From Legionella sp. (GTDB lineage: Bacteria; Pseudomonadota; Gammaproteobacteria; Legionellales; Legionellaceae): 5,052 nucleotides of DNA. This document shows, piece after piece, positions 1 to 5,052 of this stretch; within the stretch, counting starts at the first letter, position 1, and every line of letters begins with the position of its first letter. Made by a program: the position numbers and the translations under genes. The stretch is taken from positions 1 through 5,052 of the forward strand of contig SCSO01000219.1 in the NCBI GenBank assembly GCA_004297865.1, given 5' to 3'. The notes beneath the pieces are model-generated. The model searched no databases and had not been told where the DNA came from. It saw only the letters and a list, made by a program, of their open reading frames with translations.

Positions 1-851
1 ACCGCCCATTGTGCTTCTTGCAAATTAATGATGATGGTTTCATGCAATAGAGATTGATATAGAGGTGACAAAAGGGGTTTGATTTCTTCATTATCACGAC
101 GTACCACCACTAATTGACTGAATAGATGAGCACTCTCTTTCATCCGCGCTCGCCAAGAAGAGGTTTCATCATCGGCAGTTTTAGATGGAGTGATTGCAAT
201 AGATGTTGCAATTTTTAATTTAGTAACGGAAGTTTGCAAGGCATTGAGTTGGCTTAGGATTCCGGTAGTATCAATTTGGGGAATACTCTTAATCTCGCTT
301 ATTTCTTTAGCGATTGCCTGTCTTATGGCTAAAATGGGTGGATCATTCAGTTCTTTTAAGGAGTTATCTGCATTTTGTAATAAAGCAACAGAGCTTTTAA
401 AATCGGAACTCCAAAAGTTATTAACCTCGGCCAATTCAAGATAATAACGGGCTTTAAGTAGTAACCAGTCTTGGGTTTGGTACAATTGTTGGCTACTGGC
501 CTTTTGTAATTGTGTTTGTAATTCATCCATTTTGATTTGCAATTCTTTATGCAGTTGACTTAAATCCCCATTTTTATTTTCAACTTGTACCTGCGTTTTG
601 AATTGAATCTTTTTTAATTGTTCTAATTGTCCGGCCAAATTGCCATCGCCAGCTAGCATTTTTTGATTTAAGTTCTTATGCAATTGCACAGTATAAAAGG
701 CAATAAAAATGGCAGTGATAGCAATAATAAACGAGAGGCCAGAAATGATGTAATGGTTAATATGTGAAAGAGACCCCTGTTTAGTTTTCGTGGGCGTAGT
801 ATTTTCAGTATCGCTGTTAATTTCCTGAGATTCTTTAGTGCTATTGGCCAT
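1..851 (-). CDS. hemX: HemX-family membrane protein of the hem operon (partial, C-terminus off the left edge)
   Basis: Open frame from ATG at 851 down to the left edge, 283 codons with no stop. About 33 polar N-terminal residues precede one membrane span (about 34-55), then a Gln/Lys/Leu-rich probable coiled coil (about 56-125), then a HemX-type domain with WLLLKARYYLELAEV near 130-145, LLQNADNSLKEL and, near the edge, LVVVRRDNEEIKPLL. The topology implies a short cytoplasmic N-terminus and a large periplasmic domain. Proteins of this family are often labelled uroporphyrinogen-III C-methyltransferase, but no SAM-methylase motifs are visible, so that label is doubtful and the true role is unsettled. 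The E. coli homologue is about 390 residues, so roughly a quarter is missing here. The start overlaps the hemD end by 11 bases and has its own AAGGA site, giving a hemC-hemD-hemX operon; hemY commonly follows in gammaproteobacteria. The frame is intact throughout. Family assignment is firm; biochemical function is not. Confidence 0.88.
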   Translation of the reverse strand, partial: MANSTKESQEINSDTENTTPTKTKQGSLSHINHYIISGLSFIIAITAIFIAFYTVQLHKNLNQKMLAGDGNLAGQLEQLKKIQFKTQVQVENKNGDLSQLHKELQIKMDELQTQLQKASSQQLYQTQDWLLLKARYYLELAEVNNFWSSDFKSSVALLQNADNSLKELNDPPILAIRQAIAKEISEIKSIPQIDTTGILSQLNALQTSVTKLKIATSIAITPSKTADDETSSWRARMKESAHLFSQLVVVRRDNEEIKPLLSPLYQSLLHETIIINLQEAQWA

Positions 852-1611
852 GAAATAATCCTTGCGAGTAGTCAAATAACGTATTAATTATCTTTTCTGG
901 ATGACTTTTTATAATATTCTGTATACCGAATATGGAAGCTGAATGCGCTAATCGGTCACTAATAACCAGACAAGGCTTGGTTTGTAACCAAGAGCTCGCT
1001 TCTTTACCGAATAGCTTAAATAAGTTTTCTATCGATTGCTCACTAGTCAATAGTATAATATCCACTTGATTATTTCGCCAGATGAGTTCAAGCCATTCTG
1101 GATTAAGCCTGGGCATGACTCGTTCATAGAGCAATTGTGTAAAAACTTTAGCTCCCCGATGCCCTAAAACTTCTTCAATCAAAGGTCTACCACCTACTCC
1201 TTTAAATAATAACACGCTTTGATCTTGCACGTGTTTTAAAGCGGGTAGTTCAAGTAAGTGCTCACTATTGGATAAACTGGGAATATCATTGCAAAACAAA
1301 CCCTGCTCTTTTAAGGCATTGGCTGTTGCTTGACCAATAGGAATTAAATTAATGGACTTAGGCCAAGTGATCTGCTGCTCTTGTAAGTGCTTGAAAGCGA
1401 AATGCACTGCATTGGGACTAATAAAGATAGCGTGTTGAATCGATTGCAGCGCTGGTAAATGATTGACCCAATCGGCTGATTTCTCTTGAATGGCTAAAGT
1501 AGGGCATTCAATGACTAAGCCGCCTGCTTCGATAAGCTCATGGGTTAGTGTTTTAGCAGCTCCTATAGGACGTGTGTTGAGGATGCGTAACCCATTTAAT
1601 GTTTTTATCAT
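841..1611 (-). CDS. hemD: Uroporphyrinogen-III synthase
   Basis: 256 residues, the usual length for HemD (about 245-260). The enzyme closes hydroxymethylbilane with inversion of ring D to give uroporphyrinogen III, in the cytoplasm. The family is poorly conserved in sequence, but typical signatures are present: LNTRP at 11-15 near the N-terminus, FISPNAVHFAF at 63-73, IPIGQATANAL at about 90-100, a glycine-rich GVGGRPLIEEVL at 138-149, YERVMP at 162-167 and ILLTSEQSIENL at 186-197. These fit the two-lobed HemD fold, whose active site lies between the lobes. The ATG at 1611 overlaps the hemC TGA as ATGA. No Shine-Dalgarno sequence precedes it, so translation is probably coupled to hemC. The end overlaps hemX by 11 bases. 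Position after hemC and before hemX supports the call independently of the sequence. Confidence 0.93.
   Translation of the reverse strand: MIKTLNGLRILNTRPIGAAKTLTHELIEAGGLVIECPTLAIQEKSADWVNHLPALQSIQHAIFISPNAVHFAFKHLQEQQITWPKSINLIPIGQATANALKEQGLFCNDIPSLSNSEHLLELPALKHVQDQSVLLFKGVGGRPLIEEVLGHRGAKVFTQLLYERVMPRLNPEWLELIWRNNQVDIILLTSEQSIENLFKLFGKEASSWLQTKPCLVISDRLAHSASIFGIQNIIKSHPEKIINTLFDYSQGLFHGQ
859..863 (-). promoter_or_regulatory. hemX ribosome-binding site
   Basis: On the minus strand AAGGA lies 7 bases before the hemX ATG at 851 and inside the last codons of hemD. It fixes the hemX start and shows that hemX can be initiated independently even though it overlaps hemD. Confidence 0.7.
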
Positions 1612-2546
1612 GATGGATTCAAGTTAAGTAAGTTGGCTGCGCCTTGGGCTAGTAAAGATTCTGTGCATTGTGTGGCTAATAACTCCGCTTCGCTAAAGGA
1701 ACCTTTTCTTTTATCTTGAATGAACGTTTTGCCATCAAGACTGCCGATTTTGGCCTGTAAAAAGAGTTCTTGCTTGGCAAATACGGAACAGTAAACAGCC
1801 AAAGGCACATGACAGTTACCTCCCAGCTGCGCATTGACTAAGCGTTCTGTATTGACACACAATGCCGTAATCGGATCATTTAAACAAGCGATAAATTGCT
1901 GCATTTCTGCATCATCTGTTCTGCATTCTATGCATAAGGCACCTTGTCCACAGGCAGGCAGCATGATCTCAGTCGGCAATACCTGTTTAATTTCATGCTC
2001 TAATCCCATGCGTTCAAGACCTGCTGCAGCAAGAATAATGGCCTGATATTCTCCTGCTTCTAGCTTGGCTAAGCGAGTGTTTACATTGCCACGGAGTGCT
2101 TGAATGCGTAAATCAGGTCGGTAGGCTAATAATTGTGATTGTCGTCTTAGACTGGCTGTTCCAACTAGGGCATGTTGCGGTAATTCAGCTAAACTGGAAA
2201 ATTCTTTACTCAAGAAAGCATCTAAAGGATTGTCGCGAGTACATATAGCCGCTAAAGCTAAACCTTCAGGAAAAGTTGCTGGCATATCTTTAGTTGAATG
2301 CACAGCCAAATCAGCCCGTTCATCTAATAAAGCTTCTTCGAGTTCCTTAACAAAAAGTCCCTTACCACCTACAGCTAATAATTTGTCTTTAAGAAATTTA
2401 TCCCCAGAAGTAGTCATGGGAAGTAATTCAATATTTGCTTCAGGCCATTGCTTTAAGAGCAATTCCCGGACATGATTGGCTTGCCAAAGAGCAAGAGGAC
2501 TTTGCCGTGTTGCTATACGTAGGGTTCTTTGACTCATGAGGCTCAT
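1608..2546 (-). CDS. hemC: Porphobilinogen deaminase (hydroxymethylbilane synthase)
   Basis: 312 residues, the normal HemC length. It polymerises four porphobilinogen molecules into hydroxymethylbilane on a covalent dipyrromethane cofactor, in the cytoplasm. Hallmarks: LRIATRQSPLALWQA at 9-23, GLFVKELEEALL at 63-74, AVHSTKDMP with the catalytic aspartate at D87, GTASLRRQ at 129-136 and LRGNVNTRLAKL at 151-162 (substrate- and cofactor-binding arginines), LPACGQGAL at 196-204, and LGGNCHVPLA with C245 as the cofactor-attachment cysteine. All key residues are present, so the enzyme should be active. First gene of the hemC-hemD-hemX operon, divergent from lqsS across 63 bp. The start is uncertain: Met1 (2546) and Met4 (2537) both lack a clear Shine-Dalgarno sequence; Met4 gives MSQRTLRIATR, close to the family's usual N-terminus. 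Confidence 0.98.
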   Translation of the reverse strand: MSLMSQRTLRIATRQSPLALWQANHVRELLLKQWPEANIELLPMTTSGDKFLKDKLLAVGGKGLFVKELEEALLDERADLAVHSTKDMPATFPEGLALAAICTRDNPLDAFLSKEFSSLAELPQHALVGTASLRRQSQLLAYRPDLRIQALRGNVNTRLAKLEAGEYQAIILAAAGLERMGLEHEIKQVLPTEIMLPACGQGALCIECRTDDAEMQQFIACLNDPITALCVNTERLVNAQLGGNCHVPLAVYCSVFAKQELFLQAKIGSLDGKTFIQDKRKGSFSEAELLATQCTESLLAQGAANLLNLNPS

Positions 2547-2567
2547 AGGCTGAATGAACTAGGAAGC

Positions 2568-2576
2568 ATGATAGCA
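2568..2576 (-). promoter_or_regulatory. Candidate hemC promoter (extended -10)
   Basis: Read on the minus strand, TGCTATCAT is an extended -10 (TGn plus five of six matches to TATAAT). It lies 21 bases before the first hemC ATG, implying a leader of roughly 15 nt. No good -35 is seen 16-18 bases upstream, where there is a run of seven T, consistent with reliance on the extended -10. Prediction only. Confidence 0.38.
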
Positions 2577-2598
2577 TTGATTGGATAAAAAAATCGAT

Positions 2599-2605
2599 AA
2601 GGAAG
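2599..2605 (+). promoter_or_regulatory. lqsS ribosome-binding site
   Basis: AAGGAAG sits 4 bases before the ATG at 2610 and favours that start over Met15. With this start the phosphoacceptor histidine is residue 200, matching the published LqsS numbering. I could not identify a convincing lqsS promoter in the 63-bp spacer or in the hemC 5' end. Confidence 0.65.
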
Positions 2606-2609
2606 CAGA

Positions 2610-3968
2610 ATGGAGCCTTTTAAAAAATTAATTGGTCATTTGGATCATTCGATGAAACGGAGTCTATCGAATTCGGAGCATCAATTGATTGCAGTAGGGG
2701 CTATTGCCTTTTTAGGTTTTCCCTTATTTTATTTCATTTGGGCCTACTGGTTTCCCCAGGCTTATGAAAGCCTTATATTACGATTAATTGGGAGTTTATC
2801 AGGCTTAGGTTTGATGCTTACCATGTATTGGCCATTACGCTATAAAGAATATTTATCCTGGTATTGGTTTTTTACCTTGCTTTATACCTTACCCTTCTTT
2901 TTTACGTTCATCTTTTTGATGAATCAGGCTTCCGTTATTTCAGCAATGTCTCTCTTATGTAGTATTTTCTTTCTAGTGTTGTTGGTGGATTTATTAAGCT
3001 TATCTATAGTGCTCTTTTTAGGCTGTGGTCTCGCCTTGATTGCCTACTATTTGAATGCTTCGGTGATGTATTTTGGTCCAGAACATATAGAAACCACTTT
3101 AGTCATAGGATTTACCATCATCGCGGGTTCCACCCTTAACTATAAAACCGCTATGCTACAACAACAAAAATTGGCGGGTATGGCTGCAGCCGCAGGGATG
3201 ATCGCTCATGAATTACGCACTCCTTTATTAGGGATAAAAAGTGGCGCGCAGGCTTTAGTTCATTATTTCCCAGTTTTATTTAAGGGTTATCAATTGGCTA
3301 TGGAAAATCATTTAATCGAAAACCCTTTGCGTGAACGACGATTGCAACAATTGATTGGAGTCAGCGAACGTATTGTGAGCGAGATCGATTATGCGAATAC
3401 CATCATTGACATGTTGTTGATTAAAGCCGGTCGCGAGAATTTATTGCAGAATGGTGAGGCCGAGCTTTGTTCTATGGCGGAATGCATAAAGCAAGCTATT
3501 GCACGATATCCGTTTAAATCACCACGTGAACGCATGCTAATTTCCTACAAAGGGGATTTTTATTTTAAAGGGTCCCAATTATTAATGCAGCATGTCTTAT
3601 TTAATCTGATAAAAAACTCACTCTATGTGATTGCGACTGCCCAAAGAGGGGAAATCACTCTTTGGATGGAGCTTGGGGAGAAGTTTAATTATCTCTATTT
3701 CAAAGACACAGCCACCGGCATGAGTTCGCAGCAATTGTCGCGCTTATTTGATCATTTTTATACAACAACCTTCATGGGAACTGGCATCGGTTTATCCTTT
3801 TGCAAACTGGTCATGCATGGTTTTGGTGGGCAAATTCATTGTGATTCGCAGGAAGGAGAATATACTTTATTTACTTTGAGTTTTCCGGTGATCGAAGAGA
3901 AAACTCCCCTCTTGCAAGAGCAAAAGAGGAGTTATGATCTTAACTTTGACGTACTGAGAGAGCAATAA
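2610..3968 (+). CDS. lqsS: Quorum-sensing sensor histidine kinase LqsS
   Basis: 452-residue membrane sensor kinase. Six hydrophobic spans lie at about 24-48, 54-74, 81-104, 108-127, 129-149 and 160-178, with almost no periplasmic domain, as in CqsS-type receptors of alpha-hydroxyketone autoinducers. The H-box is IAHELRTPLLGIKSG with phosphoacceptor H200, followed by a long DHp hairpin (to about 272). ATPase motifs: N-box HVLFNLIKNSLYVI at 328-341 (N332, N336), degenerate G1 box DTATGM at 366-371, F-box LFDHFYTT at 379-386, G2 box GTGIGLSFCKLVM at 390-402. There is no C-terminal receiver, unlike Vibrio CqsS. In L. pneumophila LqsS responds to the LqsA product 3-hydroxypentadecan-4-one and controls LqsR phosphorylation. 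H200 and the neighbouring hdeD and lqsR argue for LqsS rather than the orphan paralogue LqsT, whose histidine is reported at 204. The last 29 bp overlap convergent hdeD. No plus-strand terminator with a U-tract is seen. Confidence 0.93.
   Translation: MEPFKKLIGHLDHSMKRSLSNSEHQLIAVGAIAFLGFPLFYFIWAYWFPQAYESLILRLIGSLSGLGLMLTMYWPLRYKEYLSWYWFFTLLYTLPFFFTFIFLMNQASVISAMSLLCSIFFLVLLVDLLSLSIVLFLGCGLALIAYYLNASVMYFGPEHIETTLVIGFTIIAGSTLNYKTAMLQQQKLAGMAAAAGMIAHELRTPLLGIKSGAQALVHYFPVLFKGYQLAMENHLIENPLRERRLQQLIGVSERIVSEIDYANTIIDMLLIKAGRENLLQNGEAELCSMAECIKQAIARYPFKSPRERMLISYKGDFYFKGSQLLMQHVLFNLIKNSLYVIATAQRGEITLWMELGEKFNYLYFKDTATGMSSQQLSRLFDHFYTTTFMGTGIGLSFCKLVMHGFGGQIHCDSQEGEYTLFTLSFPVIEEKTPLLQEQKRSYDLNFDVLREQ
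3894..3933 (-). terminator. Probable intrinsic terminator of hdeD, inside lqsS
   Basis: Six bases past the hdeD stop, minus-strand RNA can form a 14-bp stem (arms 3920-3933 and 3902-3915) closed by a 4-base UCUU loop, with every position paired when two G-U wobbles are counted. The 3' arm ends in UU and runs into UUCUCUUC, giving a mostly U-rich tail. Read from the plus strand the same two positions are C-A mismatches, so the structure favours minus-strand transcripts. The element lies within lqsS codons 431-442. Prediction from base pairing only; the interrupted U-tract makes it less than ideal. Confidence 0.72.
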
Positions 3969-4497
3969 CAATATAAGTCCATCCGCTGATGATCATTTCG
4001 ATAGCAATGAACATCCCAATGACCCATAAACCACTTATGGGCCATTGAGCCATGATTAAAATGCCAAGAACTAAAGCACATAAGCCAGCGAAAAATAACC
4101 AACCCCAACCTTTTGAATCTCTCAAACTAAATGCCATTAGCATGCGGGTAATCCCAATAACCATAAGCACTCCTGCAAGCATGGCAGTAATGAAGGTCGA
4201 TGCTAAAAACGGATCGTAGGCAATGACACCTGCCGCAGCAAAATAAAGAATAGCAATTAAGAAATGTCCAAGGACTCCTTTCCAACCGCGATGTTTGAAT
4301 ACATCAACAAGATTCATTATTCCGCAAATGATTAAAAACGCTGAAAAAAAGTACATGCTGACTAGAGTAAGAGCGACTTCCATGCCTAAACCAATACAAC
4401 CGAGTACAAGATATAATATCCCTAGACCTAAAATCCAACCCCAATTGTGTTTTGCGTCCTTCACTATTGGGCTATTTATAATCGGTGAGCTCTCCAT
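3940..4497 (-). CDS. hdeD: HdeD/DUF308 family six-span membrane protein
   Basis: 185 residues, typical for HdeD. Six hydrophobic segments lie at about 19-40, 44-65, 76-94, 98-124, 130-150 and 155-180, many rich in Gly, Ala and Leu. Family features include the repeated pattern of a Gly/Leu-rich helix followed by an Ile/Met-rich one, and WGWLFFAGLCALVLGILIM at 131-149. E. coli HdeD is linked to acid resistance at high cell density. In Legionella the gene sits between lqsR and lqsS, and its contribution to the Lqs circuit is not clear. The ATG at 4497 has a well-placed AAGGAT six bases upstream. The gene is divergent from lqsR and convergent with lqsS, with a 29-bp overlap of coding ends, so read-through from either side would make antisense RNA. 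No transport or catalytic motif is visible. Confidence 0.9.
   Translation of the reverse strand: MESSPIINSPIVKDAKHNWGWILGLGILYLVLGCIGLGMEVALTLVSMYFFSAFLIICGIMNLVDVFKHRGWKGVLGHFLIAILYFAAAGVIAYDPFLASTFITAMLAGVLMVIGITRMLMAFSLRDSKGWGWLFFAGLCALVLGILIMAQWPISGLWVIGMFIAIEMIISGWTYIVIALSVRQS
4017..4047. repeat. 31-bp inverted repeat within hdeD
   Basis: Two 13-base arms (4017-4029 and 4035-4047) flank a 5-base spacer. Twelve of 13 positions are complementary in DNA; the odd pair (4022 and 4042) is A-C in plus-strand RNA and a G-U wobble in minus-strand RNA. It falls in hdeD codons 151-161 and begins 48 bases beyond the lqsS stop. No U-tract follows on either strand, so it is not a classic terminator; it could stabilise the 3' end of an lqsS transcript or slow movement through hdeD. 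Confidence 0.6.
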
Positions 4498-4503
4498 AAC
4501 AAT

Positions 4504-4509
4504 ATCCTT
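4504..4509 (-). promoter_or_regulatory. hdeD ribosome-binding site
   Basis: On the minus strand AAGGAT ends 6 bases before the hdeD ATG at 4497. Good match and spacing; supports this start. Confidence 0.75.
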
Positions 4510-4527
4510 ATTTGTTCATGCACATTT

Positions 4528-4557
4528 ACTATAGACGTATTTTTATCTGGTTGTCGA
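4528..4557 (-). promoter_or_regulatory. hdeD promoter, RpoS-like -10
   Basis: Minus-strand -35 TCGACA (4552-4557; five of six to TTGACA), an 18-base spacer, and -10 TATAGT (4528-4533; five of six to TATAAT). The extended context TCTATAGTAAA resembles the sigma-S pattern TCTATACTTAA. Transcription would start near 4521, giving a leader of about 23 nt that carries the hdeD ribosome-binding site. Possible RpoS dependence fits the known RpoS control of the Lqs cluster, but is inference here. Confidence 0.58.
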
Positions 4558-4579
4558 GTTTCATTTATATGGAGATAAA
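4551..4579 (+). promoter_or_regulatory. Candidate lqsR promoter
   Basis: Plus-strand TTGTCG (4551-4556), a 17-base spacer and GATAAA (4574-4579), each four of six to consensus. It would start transcription near 4586 and leave a leader of about 105 nt. Its -35 overlaps the hdeD -35 by five bases, so the two would be back to back. A weak match; other start points in the 194-bp spacer are possible. Confidence 0.35.
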
Positions 4580-4624
4580 TCGTTTGGTGAAAATAAACAA
4601 TCATGATATTTTACGAGAAATTTG

Positions 4625-4652
4625 TAGGCCTTAATGCCTATTGGCTTAGGCA
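4625..4652. repeat. Three alternating inverted arms in the lqsR leader
   Basis: TAGGC (4625-4629), GCCTA (4636-4640) and TAGGC (4647-4651) alternate in orientation with starts exactly 11 bp apart. The second pair extends to TGCCTA/TAGGCA (4635-4640 with 4647-4652). In RNA the middle arm could pair with either neighbour but not both; in DNA the arms would lie on one face of the helix. Either an operator or a structured leader is possible. Confidence 0.5.
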
Positions 4653-4667
4653 AACAAAGGGTGCTTT

Positions 4668-4689
4668 GGAACGTTTTGCTCAGGAGGAG
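4668..4689 (+). promoter_or_regulatory. lqsR ribosome-binding site with GGA motifs (possible CsrA site)
   Basis: AGGAGG at 4682-4687 lies 4 bases before the lqsR ATG, a near-perfect Shine-Dalgarno sequence that fixes the start. GGA triplets occur at 4668-4670, 4683-4685 and 4686-4688, the last two within the ribosome-binding site. GGA is the core recognised by CsrA, and lqsR is a reported CsrA-controlled gene in L. pneumophila. Ribosome-binding site is firm; CsrA binding is inferred. Confidence 0.72.
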
Positions 4690-4691
4690 CT

Positions 4692-5052
4692 ATGCAATAT
4701 TTTTCCATTCCGACCTGTTACTTTCCAAGTACAGCTGTTTTTGTAGATGACAGCCGTGACTTTCTTTTAAATTTTGTTTTGCAACTTGACGAGGGATTGG
4801 CTTATCGCATATTTGATTCACCTTTTGCTGCTTTAGAATGTATTCATCAAAAACGCTGTGAATTAGAGTTATTAAGCCAACGCTGTTTAAGTGAATACAC
4901 CGAGGCAAAAAATTGTCCATTAACAAATCATACGATTAATCTGGATTTTGCAGCTATTCATGCTGAAATCTATAATCCTCGTCGTTTTTCGGAAATTTCC
5001 GTAGTGATTGTGGATTATGCTATGCCTGGTATGGATGGCATCGAATTTTGTC
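4692..5052 (+). CDS. lqsR: Quorum-sensing response regulator LqsR (partial, C-terminus off the right edge)
   Basis: 120 codons plus one base from the ATG at 4692. The visible part is most of an atypical receiver domain: first strand and acidic pair AVFVDD (D19, D20), then ISVVIVDYAMPGMDGIEF with phosphoacceptor D108, the position reported for L. pneumophila LqsR. Some 88 residues separate the acidic pair from the phospho-aspartate, against about 45 in CheY, so an insertion of roughly 45 residues (about 50-97, Cys-, Glu- and Leu-rich at first) interrupts the domain. The conserved Thr/Ser and Lys and the output region, which in LqsR is not a classic DNA-binding domain, lie beyond the edge. Divergent from hdeD across 194 bp. 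In Legionella LqsR promotes the switch from replicative to transmissive phase and acts downstream of LqsS and LqsT. lqsA is expected next. Confidence 0.92.
   Translation, partial: MQYFSIPTCYFPSTAVFVDDSRDFLLNFVLQLDEGLAYRIFDSPFAALECIHQKRCELELLSQRCLSEYTEAKNCPLTNHTINLDFAAIHAEIYNPRRFSEISVVIVDYAMPGMDGIEFC

Noticed and set aside
190..444. 84-codon plus-strand open frame
   Set aside because: It lies antisense to hemX, whose minus-strand frame is continuous and matches a known family; no ribosome-binding site precedes it.
1834..2475. Two plus-strand open frames (1834-2046 and 2230-2475)
   Set aside because: Both are antisense shadows of hemC, a highly conserved gene; the translations have no recognisable features.
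2529..2557. TTGACT as the -35 of an lqsS promoter
   Set aside because: No sequence resembling a -10 lies 16-18 bases downstream.
3909..3920. 12-bp perfect palindrome CTCTTGCAAGAG as a possible operator
   Set aside because: It lies inside the larger 14-bp stem of the putative hdeD terminator and within coding sequence, so the terminator explains it better.
4295..4534. 79-codon plus-strand open frame
   Set aside because: Antisense to hdeD and its leader; no ribosome-binding site and no family resemblance.
4603..4746. 47-codon plus-strand open frame crossing the lqsR start, considered as a leader peptide
   Set aside because: No Shine-Dalgarno sequence precedes its ATG, the composition is unremarkable, and it overlaps lqsR codons in another frame. 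It would merit another look only if conserved or seen in ribosome profiling.
4690..4926. 78-codon minus-strand open frame
   Set aside because: Antisense to lqsR, which has a strong ribosome-binding site and a recognisable receiver domain.
1..5052. tRNA or rRNA genes, CRISPR arrays, insertion sequences
   Set aside because: No tRNA-like folds, regularly spaced repeats or transposase-like frames were seen; the window is almost fully occupied by six ordinary genes.

Overview
The window looks like a chromosomal segment from a gammaproteobacterium of the genus Legionella, or a close relative in Legionellales. It is AT-rich, and its right half carries three genes in the order lqsS-hdeD-lqsR. This is the known arrangement of the Legionella quorum-sensing (Lqs) cluster, in which lqsA normally follows lqsR; lqsA would lie beyond the right edge. 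Two landmarks support the identification: the kinase phosphoacceptor histidine is residue 200, as reported for LqsS, and the receiver aspartate of the last gene is residue 108, as reported for LqsR. Species cannot be told from the sequence alone.

Left half (1-2546, minus strand): a compact tetrapyrrole operon, hemC-hemD-hemX. hemC (porphobilinogen deaminase) overlaps hemD (uroporphyrinogen-III synthase) by the 4 bases ATGA. hemD overlaps hemX (single-pass membrane protein of the HemX family) by 11 bases. hemX runs off the left edge after 283 codons. HemC and HemD catalyse consecutive steps from porphobilinogen to uroporphyrinogen III, the branch point for haem, sirohaem and cobalamin.

Middle (2547-4497): a 63-bp spacer separates divergent hemC and lqsS. 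lqsS (plus strand) encodes a six-span membrane histidine kinase of the CqsS/LqsS type without an attached receiver domain. It converges on hdeD (minus strand, six-span HdeD/DUF308 protein), and the two coding regions overlap by 29 bp. A strong hairpin that is fully paired only as minus-strand RNA lies inside the lqsS 3' end and reads as the hdeD terminator. A second long inverted repeat lies inside the 3' part of hdeD, 48 bases past the lqsS stop.

Right end (4498-5052): a 194-bp divergent control region between hdeD and lqsR has a good hdeD promoter with an RpoS-like -10, a weaker candidate lqsR promoter sharing its -35 bases, three alternating TAGGC/GCCTA/TAGGC arms at exact 11-bp spacing, and GGA motifs in and near the lqsR ribosome-binding site that fit CsrA control. 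lqsR is cut by the right edge after 120 codons, within its receiver domain.

Together the right-hand genes form a two-component circuit: the ketone autoinducer made by LqsA (3-hydroxypentadecan-4-one in L. pneumophila) is sensed by LqsS, which controls phosphorylation of LqsR. I see no previously undescribed system here. The least explained elements are the nested convergent lqsS/hdeD ends and the structured lqsR leader.
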